From Thalassobaculum fulvum (GTDB taxonomy: Bacteria > Pseudomonadota > Alphaproteobacteria > Thalassobaculales > Thalassobaculaceae), in assembly GCF_014652915.1 (NCBI RefSeq), contig NZ_BMZS01000004.1, positions 124,001 to 188,000 of the forward strand: a stretch of DNA of 64,000 nt, read 5' to 3'. Below are positions 53,835 to 63,067 of the stretch, piece after piece (position 1 is the stretch's first letter; every line of letters starts with the position of its first letter). The position numbers and the translations under genes are program-made. The notes under the pieces were generated by a model. That model saw nothing but the letters and a program-made list of their open reading frames with translations. It searched no databases and was not told the origin of the DNA.

Positions 53835-54767
53835 ATGACCCATCACGCCGTCTCCGCCCCCGGCCACCGCGGCCTGCACGCGTGGCTGACCTCCGATTCG
53901 CCGACCAGCCGGCTGCAGGCCCGATGCGTGCAGGTCTATCTCGGCTGGCTCGGCCTGGCCCGCAACCCGCTGGCCATGCTCGGGCTCGGTATCGTGGTCG
54001 TCCTGGTGCTGGCGGCGATCTTCGCGCCGCTGCTCGCCCCGGCCGACCCGATCGCCCAGGACCTGACGCGGCGCCTGCAGCCGCCCGGCGCGCCCGGCTT
54101 CGTTCTCGGCAGCGACGAACTCGGCCGCGACATCCTGAGCCGCCTGCTCTACGGCGCCCGGGTGACCCTCTACGTGGTCGCGCTGGTGGTGGTGACCGCG
54201 CCGGTGTTCGGGCTGATCATCGGCACGGTCGCCGGCTATGCCGGCGGCTGGGTCGACACCGTGCTGATGCGCTTCACCGACGTGTTCCTGGCGTTCCCGC
54301 GGCTGGTCCTGGCGCTGGCGTTCGTGGCGGCGCTCGGCCCCGGGATCGGCAACGCCGTGCTGGCGATCGCCCTCACCTCCTGGCCGCCCTACGCCCGTAT
54401 CGCCCGGGCCGAGACCCTGACGATCCGCAACTCCGACTTCATCGCCGCGATCCGCCTGCAGGGCGCGTCGCCGCTTCGCATCGTCATCGGCCACGTCATG
54501 CCGCTGTGCATCTCCAGCGTGATCGTCCGCGTCACCCTCGACATGGCCGGCATCATCCTGACCGCCGCCGGCCTCGGCTTCCTCGGCCTCGGCGCCCAGC
54601 CGCCGCTGCCGGAATGGGGCGCGATGATCTCGACCGGACGGCAGTTCATCCTCGACCAGTGGTGGGTGGCGACCGTGCCCGGCCTGGCGATCTTCACCGT
54701 CAGCCTCGGCTTCAACCTGCTGGGCGACGGCCTGCGCGACGCCCTCGACCCGAGGTCCGGCCGATGA
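53835..54767 (+). CDS. Dipeptide-type ABC importer, permease 2 (DppC-like)
   Basis: The 310-residue product has an N-terminal helix (about 40-62), then ADPIAQDLTRRLQPPGAPGFVLGSDELGRDILSRLLYGAR spread over two lines of conserved DppC sequence, and the coupling region DFIAAIRLQGASPLRIVIGHV. About six membrane helices are expected. GAGGAGG precedes the ATG, and its stop overlaps the next gene by four bases (ATGA). Confidence 0.93.
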   Translation: MTHHAVSAPGHRGLHAWLTSDSPTSRLQARCVQVYLGWLGLARNPLAMLGLGIVVVLVLAAIFAPLLAPADPIAQDLTRRLQPPGAPGFVLGSDELGRDILSRLLYGARVTLYVVALVVVTAPVFGLIIGTVAGYAGGWVDTVLMRFTDVFLAFPRLVLALAFVAALGPGIGNAVLAIALTSWPPYARIARAETLTIRNSDFIAAIRLQGASPLRIVIGHVMPLCISSVIVRVTLDMAGIILTAAGLGFLGLGAQPPLPEWGAMISTGRQFILDQWWVATVPGLAIFTVSLGFNLLGDGLRDALDPRSGR

Positions 54768-55639
54768 CCGGGAACGCAAGCAAGCCGCTGCTCGAGGTCG
54801 AGGGCCTCTCGGTCCGGTTCCCGACCCGCACCCGCGTGGTCGAGGCGGTCCGCAACATCAGCTTCTCGGTCGGCCGCGAGAAGGTCGGCATCGTCGGCGA
54901 GTCCGGCTCCGGCAAGACCATGACCGGGCGTGCCGTGCTCGGGCTGATCCGGCCGCCGGGCATCGTCGAGGCCCGCAAGATGGAGTTCGACGGCATCGAC
55001 CTGCGGTCGCTGTCCGAGCGCCAGTACCGCGAGATCCGCGGCAACCGCATCGCCATGGTGATGCAGGACCCGAAGTTCTCGCTGAACCCGGTGATGACGG
55101 TCGGCCGGCAGATCGCCGAGGCCTACCGGGTGCACACCAAGGCGTCGCCGTCGGAAGCAAGGCGGCGGACGCTGGAAATGCTCGAGGCTGTGCGCATCCG
55201 CGATCCCGAGCGGGTTTACGGCGCCTATCCGCACGAGGTCTCGGGCGGCATGGGCCAGCGCATCATGATCGCCATGATGCTGATCCCGGACCCGGACCTG
55301 CTGATCGCCGACGAGCCGACCTCGGCACTCGACGTCACCGTGCAGATGCAGGTGCTGGCGATCGTCGACGACCTGGTCAGCCGTCGCGGCATGGGCCTGA
55401 TGTTCATCAGCCACGACCTGAACCTGGTGGCCTCGTTCTGCGACCGGGTGGTGATCATGTATGCCGGCCAGATCGTCGAGACCTGCCGGGCCTCGGAGCT
55501 GCACGCCGCCAAGCACCCCTACACCCGCGGGCTGCTGGCCTCGCTGCCGCGGGTCGACCAGCCTGTCGAGCGGCTCTCCACCCTCACCCGCCAAGAAGCC
55601 TGGAAGACGGAGCCCGGTGTCGATGCGCGCGTCCTCTGA
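54764..55639 (+). CDS. Dipeptide-type ABC importer, ATPase 1 (DppD-like)
   Basis: The 291-residue product has Walker A GESGSGKT, Q-loop MVMQDPKFSLNP, signature VSGGMGQR and Walker B LLIADEPTSALD. The C-terminal part carries AAKHPYTRGLLASLPR, typical of this family, but lacks the cysteine cluster that some members use for iron-sulfur binding. It overlaps the permease by four bases and the second ATPase by 17. The signature has Met-Gly where SGGQ is usual, a known DppD variation. Confidence 0.92.
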   Translation: MTGNASKPLLEVEGLSVRFPTRTRVVEAVRNISFSVGREKVGIVGESGSGKTMTGRAVLGLIRPPGIVEARKMEFDGIDLRSLSERQYREIRGNRIAMVMQDPKFSLNPVMTVGRQIAEAYRVHTKASPSEARRRTLEMLEAVRIRDPERVYGAYPHEVSGGMGQRIMIAMMLIPDPDLLIADEPTSALDVTVQMQVLAIVDDLVSRRGMGLMFISHDLNLVASFCDRVVIMYAGQIVETCRASELHAAKHPYTRGLLASLPRVDQPVERLSTLTRQEAWKTEPGVDARVL

Positions 55640-56435
55640 GATCGCCCTCCAACAAGCGGCACTGGCCATCGAGCATCTCGACGTCCGCTTCGGCAAGGGC
55701 GACGAGATGGTGCATGCGGTCCGCGACGTCTCGTTCGCGGTCGACCGCGGCGAGAGCTTCGGGCTGGTCGGCGAATCCGGTTCCGGCAAGTCGACCGTGC
55801 TGCGCGCGATCGCCGGGCTGGCGACCGACTGGACCGGGCGCATCGCGGTCGAGGGCCAGAACCTGGGGCCGAAGCGGACCGCCGCGTTCTACGAGACCGT
55901 CCAGATGGTGTTCCAGGACCCGTACGGCTCGCTGCACCCGCGCCACACGGTCGACCGCACCCTCGGCGAACCCGGCCGGATCCACGGGGTCGCCGACCTC
56001 GACACCCGAATCGTCGACCTGCTGCGCGACGTCGGGCTCGGCCCGGAGTTCCGGTTCCGCTACCCGCACCAGCTCTCGGGCGGCCAGCGCCAGCGGGTGG
56101 CGATCGCCCGGGCCCTGATGCTGGAGCCGAAGATCCTGCTGCTGGACGAGCCGACCTCGGCGCTCGACGTCTCGGTGCAGGCCGAGATCCTCAACCTGCT
56201 GCAGCGGCTCAAGCGCGAGCACGGCCTGACCTACGTCCTGGTCAGCCACGACCTGGCGGTGATCGCCCACATGTGCGACCGGCTGGCGGTGATGAACGCC
56301 GGCCGGGTGGTCGAGGAGATGACGGTCGACCAGCTGCGCCGGTCGGAGCCGTCGCACCGCTACACCCAGCAGCTGCTGAAGGCCTCGCTCGGCTACGACC
56401 GCGCGGCGGTAGACGCGCTGGAGACCTTCGACTGA
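55623..56435 (+). CDS. Dipeptide-type ABC importer, ATPase 2 (DppF-like)
   Basis: The 270-residue product has Walker A GESGSGKST, Q-loop MVFQDPYGSLHPR, signature LSGGQRQR and Walker B LLLDEPTSALD, all intact. The C-terminal extension SEPSHRYTQQLLKAS is family-typical. The ATG at 55623 is chosen over the in-frame GTG six bases upstream. A strong hairpin follows the stop at 56438-56471. Confidence 0.92.
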   Translation: MRASSEIALQQAALAIEHLDVRFGKGDEMVHAVRDVSFAVDRGESFGLVGESGSGKSTVLRAIAGLATDWTGRIAVEGQNLGPKRTAAFYETVQMVFQDPYGSLHPRHTVDRTLGEPGRIHGVADLDTRIVDLLRDVGLGPEFRFRYPHQLSGGQRQRVAIARALMLEPKILLLDEPTSALDVSVQAEILNLLQRLKREHGLTYVLVSHDLAVIAHMCDRLAVMNAGRVVEEMTVDQLRRSEPSHRYTQQLLKASLGYDRAAVDALETFD

Positions 56436-56751
56436 GGATGGCGGGGAGAGCGGCAGGCCGCTCTTCGCCATGCCGGTCATCGAGTCCTTGAAGATCGCCG
56501 ACCCGGGCCGATGAGCCCAACGCCGGACCGCCGACCTGCCCTCATCCCGGATCGCCCCGCTTGCGCAAGACGTCCGGGATGAGGGCAGGTCGGCAACCGG
56601 AGATGATCGCTCGCCCGGCCGCGGGTCGCAATCGAGGATCATCTGATATCTCAGGCGGTTGACTCCGCGCCGTTTTGCCGCGGACACTGCGCCTGCCATC
56701 GTTCCAGAGCCGGGTCCGCCGGCCGGCATTCTCAAGACAGGAGGAAGCGTC
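56436..56751. repeat. 316-bp gap with palindromic element 7 between two importer operons
   Basis: Besides the hairpin at 56438-56471, the gap holds a perfect 22-base inverted repeat, 56530-56551 and 56573-56594, built on CATCCCGGA. Its 21-base loop contains the smaller palindrome CTTGCGCAAG. The right part (56600-56751) should hold the promoter of the next operon; TTGACT at about 56659 is a weak -35 candidate. AGGAGGAAG (about 56739-56747) is the ribosome site of the gene at 56752. I see no gene in the gap. Confidence 0.85.
56438..56471 (+). terminator. Hairpin after the dipeptide-type importer operon
   Basis: AGAGCGG (56447-56453) pairs with CCGCTCT (56458-56464) around a 4-base loop, and ATGGCG (56438-56443) extends the stem with CGCCAT (56466-56471) past a small bulge. 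It begins three bases after the stop. There is no T-run, so it may stabilise or process the mRNA end rather than act as a classical terminator. Confidence 0.5.
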
Positions 56752-58062
56752 ATGACGTTCACGACATCCGTGCGTCGGGCGATGTGGGGTGTTCTCGGGG
56801 CCGCAGCGGTGGCCACCGTACCCTTCGCGTCTCCCCAGGCCGCCGACCCGATCAGGATCGGCGTGATCTACGACTTCACCGGGCCGTTCGCGGCCGGCGG
56901 GTCGCAGGCCGCCGCCATCGGCACCCAGATCGCCATCGACCTGATCAACGAGAAGGGCGGCGTCGAGGGCCACAAGATCGAGGCCATCACCGCCGACGCC
57001 CAGTCCAAGGCCGAGGTCGCGATCAACGAGGCGACCCGCCTGCTCGACCAGGAGAAGGTCGACCTGATCATGGGCGTCTACTCGTCGGCGCACTGCGTGC
57101 CGATGGCCCAGAAGGTCGACTCCCAGAAGAAGTTCATGTGGGCGAACGTCTGCGTCGCCTCGGCGGTGTTCAAGGGCAAGAACCTGCAGTACGTGTTCCG
57201 CGGCCAGGTCCATTCCGACCAGTTCGGCTGGGCATCGTGCACCTTCCTGAACGAGAACGCCGAAGCGAAGCTCGGCATCAAGCCGTCGGACCTCAAGGTC
57301 GCGATCATCCACGAGGACGGGCCGTACGGCTCCGGCGTCGCCTCGGGCAACGAGGAGAACTGCAAGAAGTACGGCATGAACGTGGTCCTCAAGGAGGGCT
57401 ACGCCGCCACCGCGCCCGACCTGTCTAGCCTGGTCACCAAGCTGCGCCGGGCCCGGCCGGACGTCATCCTGCACACCGGCTACAACCCGGACATCACGCT
57501 GTTCCTGCGCCAGGCCAAGGAGCAGGGCCTGAAGTGGCTGGCGCTGATCGGCCACGGTGCCGGCTACGGCCAGATCGACAAGCTGGTGGCGACCTTCGGC
57601 AAGGACGCCGACTTCATCTACAACGTCGACCCGGTGGCCGCCCAGCTGCTGGACCCGAAGACCCTGGCCCCCGGCCTCGGCGACCTGACCGCCGAGATGG
57701 TGAAGCGCTACAAGGCGCAGACCGGCGCCGAGCAGGTGCCGCCGCACACCTCCATGGGCTTCAACCAGGCCTGGATCTTCTTCACCGACGTGCTGCCGCG
57801 CGCCATCAAGACCTACGGCGGCTACGATCCCGAGGCCCTTCGCAAGGCGGCGCTGGACACCGACATTCCGGTCGGCGGAACGATCCAGGGCTACGGCGTG
57901 AAGTTCAACCCGCCGGGCCACGAGATGGCCGGCCAGAACGAGCGTTCCTCGCCGGTCGTGATGCAGTACGTGGACGGCGTGACCAAGATCGTCTGGCCGT
58001 CGGCCATCCGCACCATGGATCCGGTGCTCCCGCTGCCGGCCGGCCACGCCTACGCGCGCTGA
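56752..58062 (+). CDS. Branched-chain amino acid type ABC importer, periplasmic binding protein
   Basis: The 436-residue product has a signal peptide (about 1-31, ending SPQAA-DP). A Peripla_BP_6 (LivJ/LivK-like) fold follows: IRIGVIYDFTGPFAAGGSQAAAIGTQIAIDLINEKGG, then DLIMGVYSS, VAIIHEDGPYGSGVA and a second lobe. It is longer than typical LivK (about 370) and carries five cysteines. It is the first gene of a five-gene importer. The ligand could be a branched-chain amino acid, an amide or an aromatic compound. Confidence 0.92.
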   Translation: MTFTTSVRRAMWGVLGAAAVATVPFASPQAADPIRIGVIYDFTGPFAAGGSQAAAIGTQIAIDLINEKGGVEGHKIEAITADAQSKAEVAINEATRLLDQEKVDLIMGVYSSAHCVPMAQKVDSQKKFMWANVCVASAVFKGKNLQYVFRGQVHSDQFGWASCTFLNENAEAKLGIKPSDLKVAIIHEDGPYGSGVASGNEENCKKYGMNVVLKEGYAATAPDLSSLVTKLRRARPDVILHTGYNPDITLFLRQAKEQGLKWLALIGHGAGYGQIDKLVATFGKDADFIYNVDPVAAQLLDPKTLAPGLGDLTAEMVKRYKAQTGAEQVPPHTSMGFNQAWIFFTDVLPRAIKTYGGYDPEALRKAALDTDIPVGGTIQGYGVKFNPPGHEMAGQNERSSPVVMQYVDGVTKIVWPSAIRTMDPVLPLPAGHAYAR

Positions 58063-58105
58063 CCGGACGGCACTAGCCTACCGACGTCGATTGGGGGGAC
58101 CGGCG

Positions 58106-58903
58106 ATGGGGACCATGCTGGAAGTGCGCGACCTGACCAAGCGGTTCGGCGGCTTTACCGCCGTCGACCGCATCGGCTTCGACCTGGCCGAGGGCGAGAT
58201 CCTCGGCCTGATCGGGCCGAACGGCTCGGGCAAGAGCACGACGTTCAACCTCATCGCCGGCGCCCTGCCGCCGAGCGCCGGTTCGATCAAGCTGGAAGGC
58301 CGCGAGATCGGGGGCCTGTCGCCGACCGAGGTCTGCCACCTCGGGATCGCCAGGACCTACCAGATCCCGCGGCCGTTCCGGAAACTCACGATTCTCGAGA
58401 ACGTGGCCCTGGCCGCGTATTTCGGGGCCAACCGCCTGATCTCCCGCTCGGAGGCCTGGAAGCGGGCCGAAGACGCGCTGACCCTCACCCAGCTGCCGAC
58501 CGACCCGAGCGTCCGGGTCGACGGACTCGGCGCCGCCGGGCTCAAGAAGCTCGAGCTGGCCCGTGCGCTGGCCACCCAGCCGCGGCTGCTGCTGGCCGAC
58601 GAGAGCCTGGGCGGTCTCGACGAGCAGGAGATGGACCAGGCCGCCGACATGCTCAGCGACATCCGGCGCGAGCGCGGGATCACCATCATCTGGGTCGAAC
58701 ACATCATGGGCGTGCTGATGCGGGTCGTGGACCGCTGCGTGGTGCTGGACCACGGCGAGATCATCGCCACCGGGTTGCCACAGGAGGTCGCCCACGACCC
58801 CAAGGTGGTCGAGGTCTACCTCGGGACCGACGCCGAGAGCGTCCAGACCCAGGTCGCGGGGCGGTCTGCCGGTGAAGCTGCCGGGGGAGCCGCCGCATGC
58901 TGA
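58106..58903 (+). CDS. Branched-chain amino acid type ABC importer, ATPase (LivG-like)
   Basis: The 265-residue product has Walker A GPNGSGKST, the LivG-type GIARTYQIPRPFRKLTILENV, and Walker B LLLADESLGGLD. The signature region reads GLGAAGLKKLELARAL, where LivG proteins mostly have a Gly-Gln containing LSGGQ-like sequence. It is preceded by TGGGGGGA. It overlaps the next gene by seven bases. Confidence 0.9.
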   Translation: MGTMLEVRDLTKRFGGFTAVDRIGFDLAEGEILGLIGPNGSGKSTTFNLIAGALPPSAGSIKLEGREIGGLSPTEVCHLGIARTYQIPRPFRKLTILENVALAAYFGANRLISRSEAWKRAEDALTLTQLPTDPSVRVDGLGAAGLKKLELARALATQPRLLLADESLGGLDEQEMDQAADMLSDIRRERGITIIWVEHIMGVLMRVVDRCVVLDHGEIIATGLPQEVAHDPKVVEVYLGTDAESVQTQVAGRSAGEAAGGAAAC

Positions 58904-59601
58904 CACTGGAGAACGTATCCGCCGGCTACGGGACCTTCCAGGCCCTGTTCGGCGTCAGCCTCGAAGTGCGCGCCGGCGAGGCGGTCGCCGTCATCGGGCC
59001 GAACGGCGCCGGCAAGACCTCCCTGCTGCGGGTGATCTCCAAGGTGATCCCGCTGAACGGCGGCCACATCGCCATGGAGGGCCAGTCGCTCGACAGCGTG
59101 CCGGCCCACCGGGTGATCGAGCTCGGCATCGCGCACGTGCCGGAGCACCGGCGGCTGTTCCCGCGGCTGACGGTCGAGGAGAACCTGCGCATGGGGGCGT
59201 TCATCAACGGCGCCCGGTCGCGCTTCGACGAGCGCCTGGCGTTCGTCTACGAGCTGTTCCCGCGCATGAAGGAGCGCCGCCACCAGCTCGCCGGCACGAT
59301 GTCCGGCGGCGAGCAGCAGATGTGCGCGATCGGCCGCGGCCTGATGTCCGGGCCGAAGCTGCTGCTGCTGGACGAGCCGTCGGCCGGCCTGGCGCCGGTG
59401 ATCGTGCAGCAGGTGTTCGACCTCGTCCGGCGGATCCGCCAGGAAGGCTACACGGTGCTGATCGTCGAGCAGAACATCCAGCAGGTTCTGAAGGTGGTCG
59501 ACCGGGCGTACCTGCTCGAGGTCGGCCGGATCAAGATGAGCGGCGCGTCCCAGGAGCTCCTGGAGAACGACGAGGTCCGCCGCGCCTATATCGGTCTCTG
59601 A
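58897..59601 (+). CDS. Branched-chain amino acid type ABC importer, ATPase (LivF-like)
   Basis: The 234-residue product has Walker A GPNGAGKTS, LivF-typical IAHVPEHRRLFPRLTVEENLRMGA, signature TMSGGEQQM, and Walker B LLLDEPSAGLAP. All catalytic parts are intact. It overlaps the LivG-like gene by seven bases and is followed by the permeases after 14 bp. Confidence 0.93.
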   Translation: MLTLENVSAGYGTFQALFGVSLEVRAGEAVAVIGPNGAGKTSLLRVISKVIPLNGGHIAMEGQSLDSVPAHRVIELGIAHVPEHRRLFPRLTVEENLRMGAFINGARSRFDERLAFVYELFPRMKERRHQLAGTMSGGEQQMCAIGRGLMSGPKLLLLDEPSAGLAPVIVQQVFDLVRRIRQEGYTVLIVEQNIQQVLKVVDRAYLLEVGRIKMSGASQELLENDEVRRAYIGL

Positions 59602-59615
59602 GGAAAGGGTAGACG

Positions 59616-60491
59616 ATGGAATTCTCGCTGCTCGATCCGTTCCTCTGGGAGACGGTGATCCAGGGCCTGCTGTTCGGCGGGGTGCTGGCGCTGCTGTCGC
59701 TCGGCCTGAACATCATCTTCGGCGTCATCGACGTGGTGTGGATCTGCTACGCCGAGCTGATCATGCTCGGCATGTACACGATTTACTTCCTGTACACCGA
59801 TTTCGGGGTGCCGCTGCCGCTGGCGTTCCTGGCCGGCATCCTGGTGGTCGCCGTGCTCGGCGCCCTGCTCCACCACCTGGTGATCCGGCCGATCCTCCAT
59901 ACCGAGCCGATCAATCAGCTGCTGGTGACCGGCGGCGTGCTGTTCTTCCTGCAGGGCCTCGCCACCATGATGTTCTCGGTGGAGTTCCGGAACCTCGGGG
60001 TGTCGTTCGGCAGCGTCTCGGTCGCCGAAATGTACTTCCCGGTGTCACGGATCATCGCGTTCTCGGTGTCGATCGTCGCGGTCGTGGCGCTGTGGCTGTT
60101 CCTGAAGAAGACCTATCTCGGCACCGCGATCCGGGCGATCAGCCAGGACCGCGACGTCATGCCCCTGATGGGGGTCAGCCCGCGCAAGATCTACCTGGTG
60201 ACCTCGGCGCTCGGCGGCGGGCTGGCCGGCCTCGGGGCCTGCCTGCTGGTGCTGCTGTACGACATCCACCCGGCGATCGGCCTGACCTTCGGCCCGATCA
60301 CCTTCATGGTCTGCGTGCTGGGCGGCCTGGGCAACATGATCGGCGGGTTCATCGCGGCGTTCATCTTCGCCGAGTTCATTGCGCTCGGCGGCTTCTACGC
60401 CGAGGTCGAGTGGGGCTACGTCCTCGCCTTCGTGTTCTTCATCGTGATGATGTTCATCCGCCCGCAGGGCATTCTCGGATCGAAGAGCTGA
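59616..60491 (+). CDS. Branched-chain amino acid type ABC importer, permease (LivH-like)
   Basis: The 291-residue product has about eight membrane helices and the LivH-type start VIQGLLFGGVLALLSLGLNIIFGVIDVVW. The conserved cytoplasmic loop is TAIRAISQDRDVMPLMGVSPRKIYL. It lies 14 bp from the LivF-like gene and 13 bp from the LivM-like gene. Confidence 0.93.
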   Translation: MEFSLLDPFLWETVIQGLLFGGVLALLSLGLNIIFGVIDVVWICYAELIMLGMYTIYFLYTDFGVPLPLAFLAGILVVAVLGALLHHLVIRPILHTEPINQLLVTGGVLFFLQGLATMMFSVEFRNLGVSFGSVSVAEMYFPVSRIIAFSVSIVAVVALWLFLKKTYLGTAIRAISQDRDVMPLMGVSPRKIYLVTSALGGGLAGLGACLLVLLYDIHPAIGLTFGPITFMVCVLGGLGNMIGGFIAAFIFAEFIALGGFYAEVEWGYVLAFVFFIVMMFIRPQGILGSKS

Positions 60492-60504
60492 GGAGGACCG
60501 GACG

Positions 60505-61527
60505 ATGGACGCCTCGACCTCCCGCAACCTGACCATCCTCAAGGGTGCCGGCCTCGCCGCCATCCTGGCGTTCCCGCTGCTCGGGTTCAGCGACTACGTC
60601 CTGCACATCGCGATCTCGATCCTGCTGTGGGGCTTCGTCTACACCGGCTGGTCGGTGATGGGCCGGTTCGGGCTGGTATCGCTCGGCCACGGCGCGTTTC
60701 TCGGCATCGGCGCCTACGGCACCACCATGCTGTGGAACCTGGCCGGACTGACGCCCTGGATCGGCATTCCGCTGTCGGTACTGGCCTCGGCGATCCTCGG
60801 CCTGCTGATCGGCCTGCCCTGCTTCCGGTTCCGAATCACCGGCCACTACTTCGCGCTGGTCACCCTGGCCCTGACCGAGGTCGCCCGGCTGCTGATCGTG
60901 GCGCTGCGCGACACCACCGGCGGCTCGCTCGGCGTGACGCCGGTCGGCGTGGTCTCGCCGGAGGACCCGGTCTCGCTGTACGCCCTGCAGTTCGCCTCGA
61001 AGACCGTCTGGTTCTACATCATCGTCGGGGTCTGGCTGGTCGGGCTGCTGATCTGGCGCGCCGTCGACCGCTCGATGATGCGCTACGCCATGGAGGCGAT
61101 CAGCCAGGAGGAGGACGCGGCGGCGTCGCTCGGCGTCCACGTCACCCGCACCAAGCTGACCGTGACGGTGATCTCGGCGGCGATGACGGCGTTCGGCGGC
61201 GCGGTCTACGGCCAGTACCAGCAGTACATCAACCCGGAGACGGTGTCGGGCATCGCGATCTCGCTGCAGATCGTGTTCGCGGTGATCGCCGGCGGCATGT
61301 TCGTGCAGCTCGGCCCGACCGTCGGCGCGGTCATCACCCTGCTGCTCGGCGAGGGCCTGCGGCTCGGCTTCGGCCACGAGTTCCACGGCCTCGACGTCAC
61401 CGTCTACGGGCTGATGCTGGTGCTGTTCATCATCTATATGCCGCGCGGCGTTCTCGGCAAGGCGGTGGAGGTGATGGCGGCACGCGGGTCCCGCCCCGGC
61501 ACCCCGAGCCCGCAACCGGGCGAGTAG
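60505..61527 (+). CDS. Branched-chain amino acid type ABC importer, permease (LivM-like)
   Basis: The 340-residue product has about ten hydrophobic segments. [34 protein letters not shown] and the cytoplasmic loop RYAMEAISQEEDAAASLGVHVTRTKL are LivM-type. It ends the importer operon. A terminator-like hairpin lies about 25 bases after the stop. Confidence 0.93.
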   Translation: MDASTSRNLTILKGAGLAAILAFPLLGFSDYVLHIAISILLWGFVYTGWSVMGRFGLVSLGHGAFLGIGAYGTTMLWNLAGLTPWIGIPLSVLASAILGLLIGLPCFRFRITGHYFALVTLALTEVARLLIVALRDTTGGSLGVTPVGVVSPEDPVSLYALQFASKTVWFYIIVGVWLVGLLIWRAVDRSMMRYAMEAISQEEDAAASLGVHVTRTKLTVTVISAAMTAFGGAVYGQYQQYINPETVSGIAISLQIVFAVIAGGMFVQLGPTVGAVITLLLGEGLRLGFGHEFHGLDVTVYGLMLVLFIIYMPRGVLGKAVEVMAARGSRPGTPSPQPGE

Positions 61528-61551
61528 CGGTCCGGCAGGTTTCTGTCGCCG

Positions 61552-61582
61552 ACGGCCGGTCCGGCGCAATGCCGGTGGCCGT
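61552..61582 (+). terminator. Hairpin after the branched-chain type importer operon
   Basis: ACGGCC (61552-61557) pairs with GGCCGT (61577-61582), and inside it CCGGC (61561-61565) pairs with GCCGG (61571-61575), around the loop GCAAT. It has no T-run directly after it, so it is a weak terminator call. Confidence 0.4.
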
Positions 61583-61693
61583 CCGGCCGCACGACAGGAC
61601 CGGATCGGTCTTTTCCCGCCGCCCCGTCTTCCGCAACCCGCCACCGCTTCCCATCCTGGGGAAAAGGGGCGGGGCTGTTGCGGGAGAGAAGCC

Positions 61694-62740
<1,047 letters not shown>

Positions 62741-62818
62741 CCGACTTTGCGCTGGATCAATGCCGGAACGGCGGCCCTGGCCGATTATGCTGCAGCCGTG
62801 TGCCCCGAGGAGCCGACC

Positions 62819-63061
62819 ATGACCGAGACCGTCCTGGACCTGCCGGACCGATCGCCCATCGCCCGACTGAGCCGGGCCGTCGCCGACTGGTTCGCCCCGG
62901 TTCGGGCCGCCGGGCTCGACCTGGAACTGCAGCCGGCCGGCGACACCGATATCCAGATCGACCGGTGCGGCGACACCCTGACGATCCGCGGCGCCGTCGT
63001 GACGATCCGCCGGCCGGAGGAGCCGGCCGCCCTCGCCGGCTCCCGCAAGCTCTACTACTGA
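62819..63061 (+). CDS. Hypothetical small protein
   Basis: The 80-residue product from the ATG at 62819, with GAGGAG upstream, matches no family I recognise. It is Pro-, Asp- and Arg-rich, has one short Trp-containing helix (AVADWFAPVRAAG), and ends KLYY. There is no signal peptide or membrane helix. It lies 78 bp after the amino acid dehydrogenase gene and converges on the AMP nucleosidase gene, with seven bases between the two stops. It could be a real small gene or a spurious frame. Confidence 0.5.
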   Translation: MTETVLDLPDRSPIARLSRAVADWFAPVRAAGLDLELQPAGDTDIQIDRCGDTLTIRGAVVTIRRPEEPAALAGSRKLYY

Positions 63062-63067
63062 CGCCGG

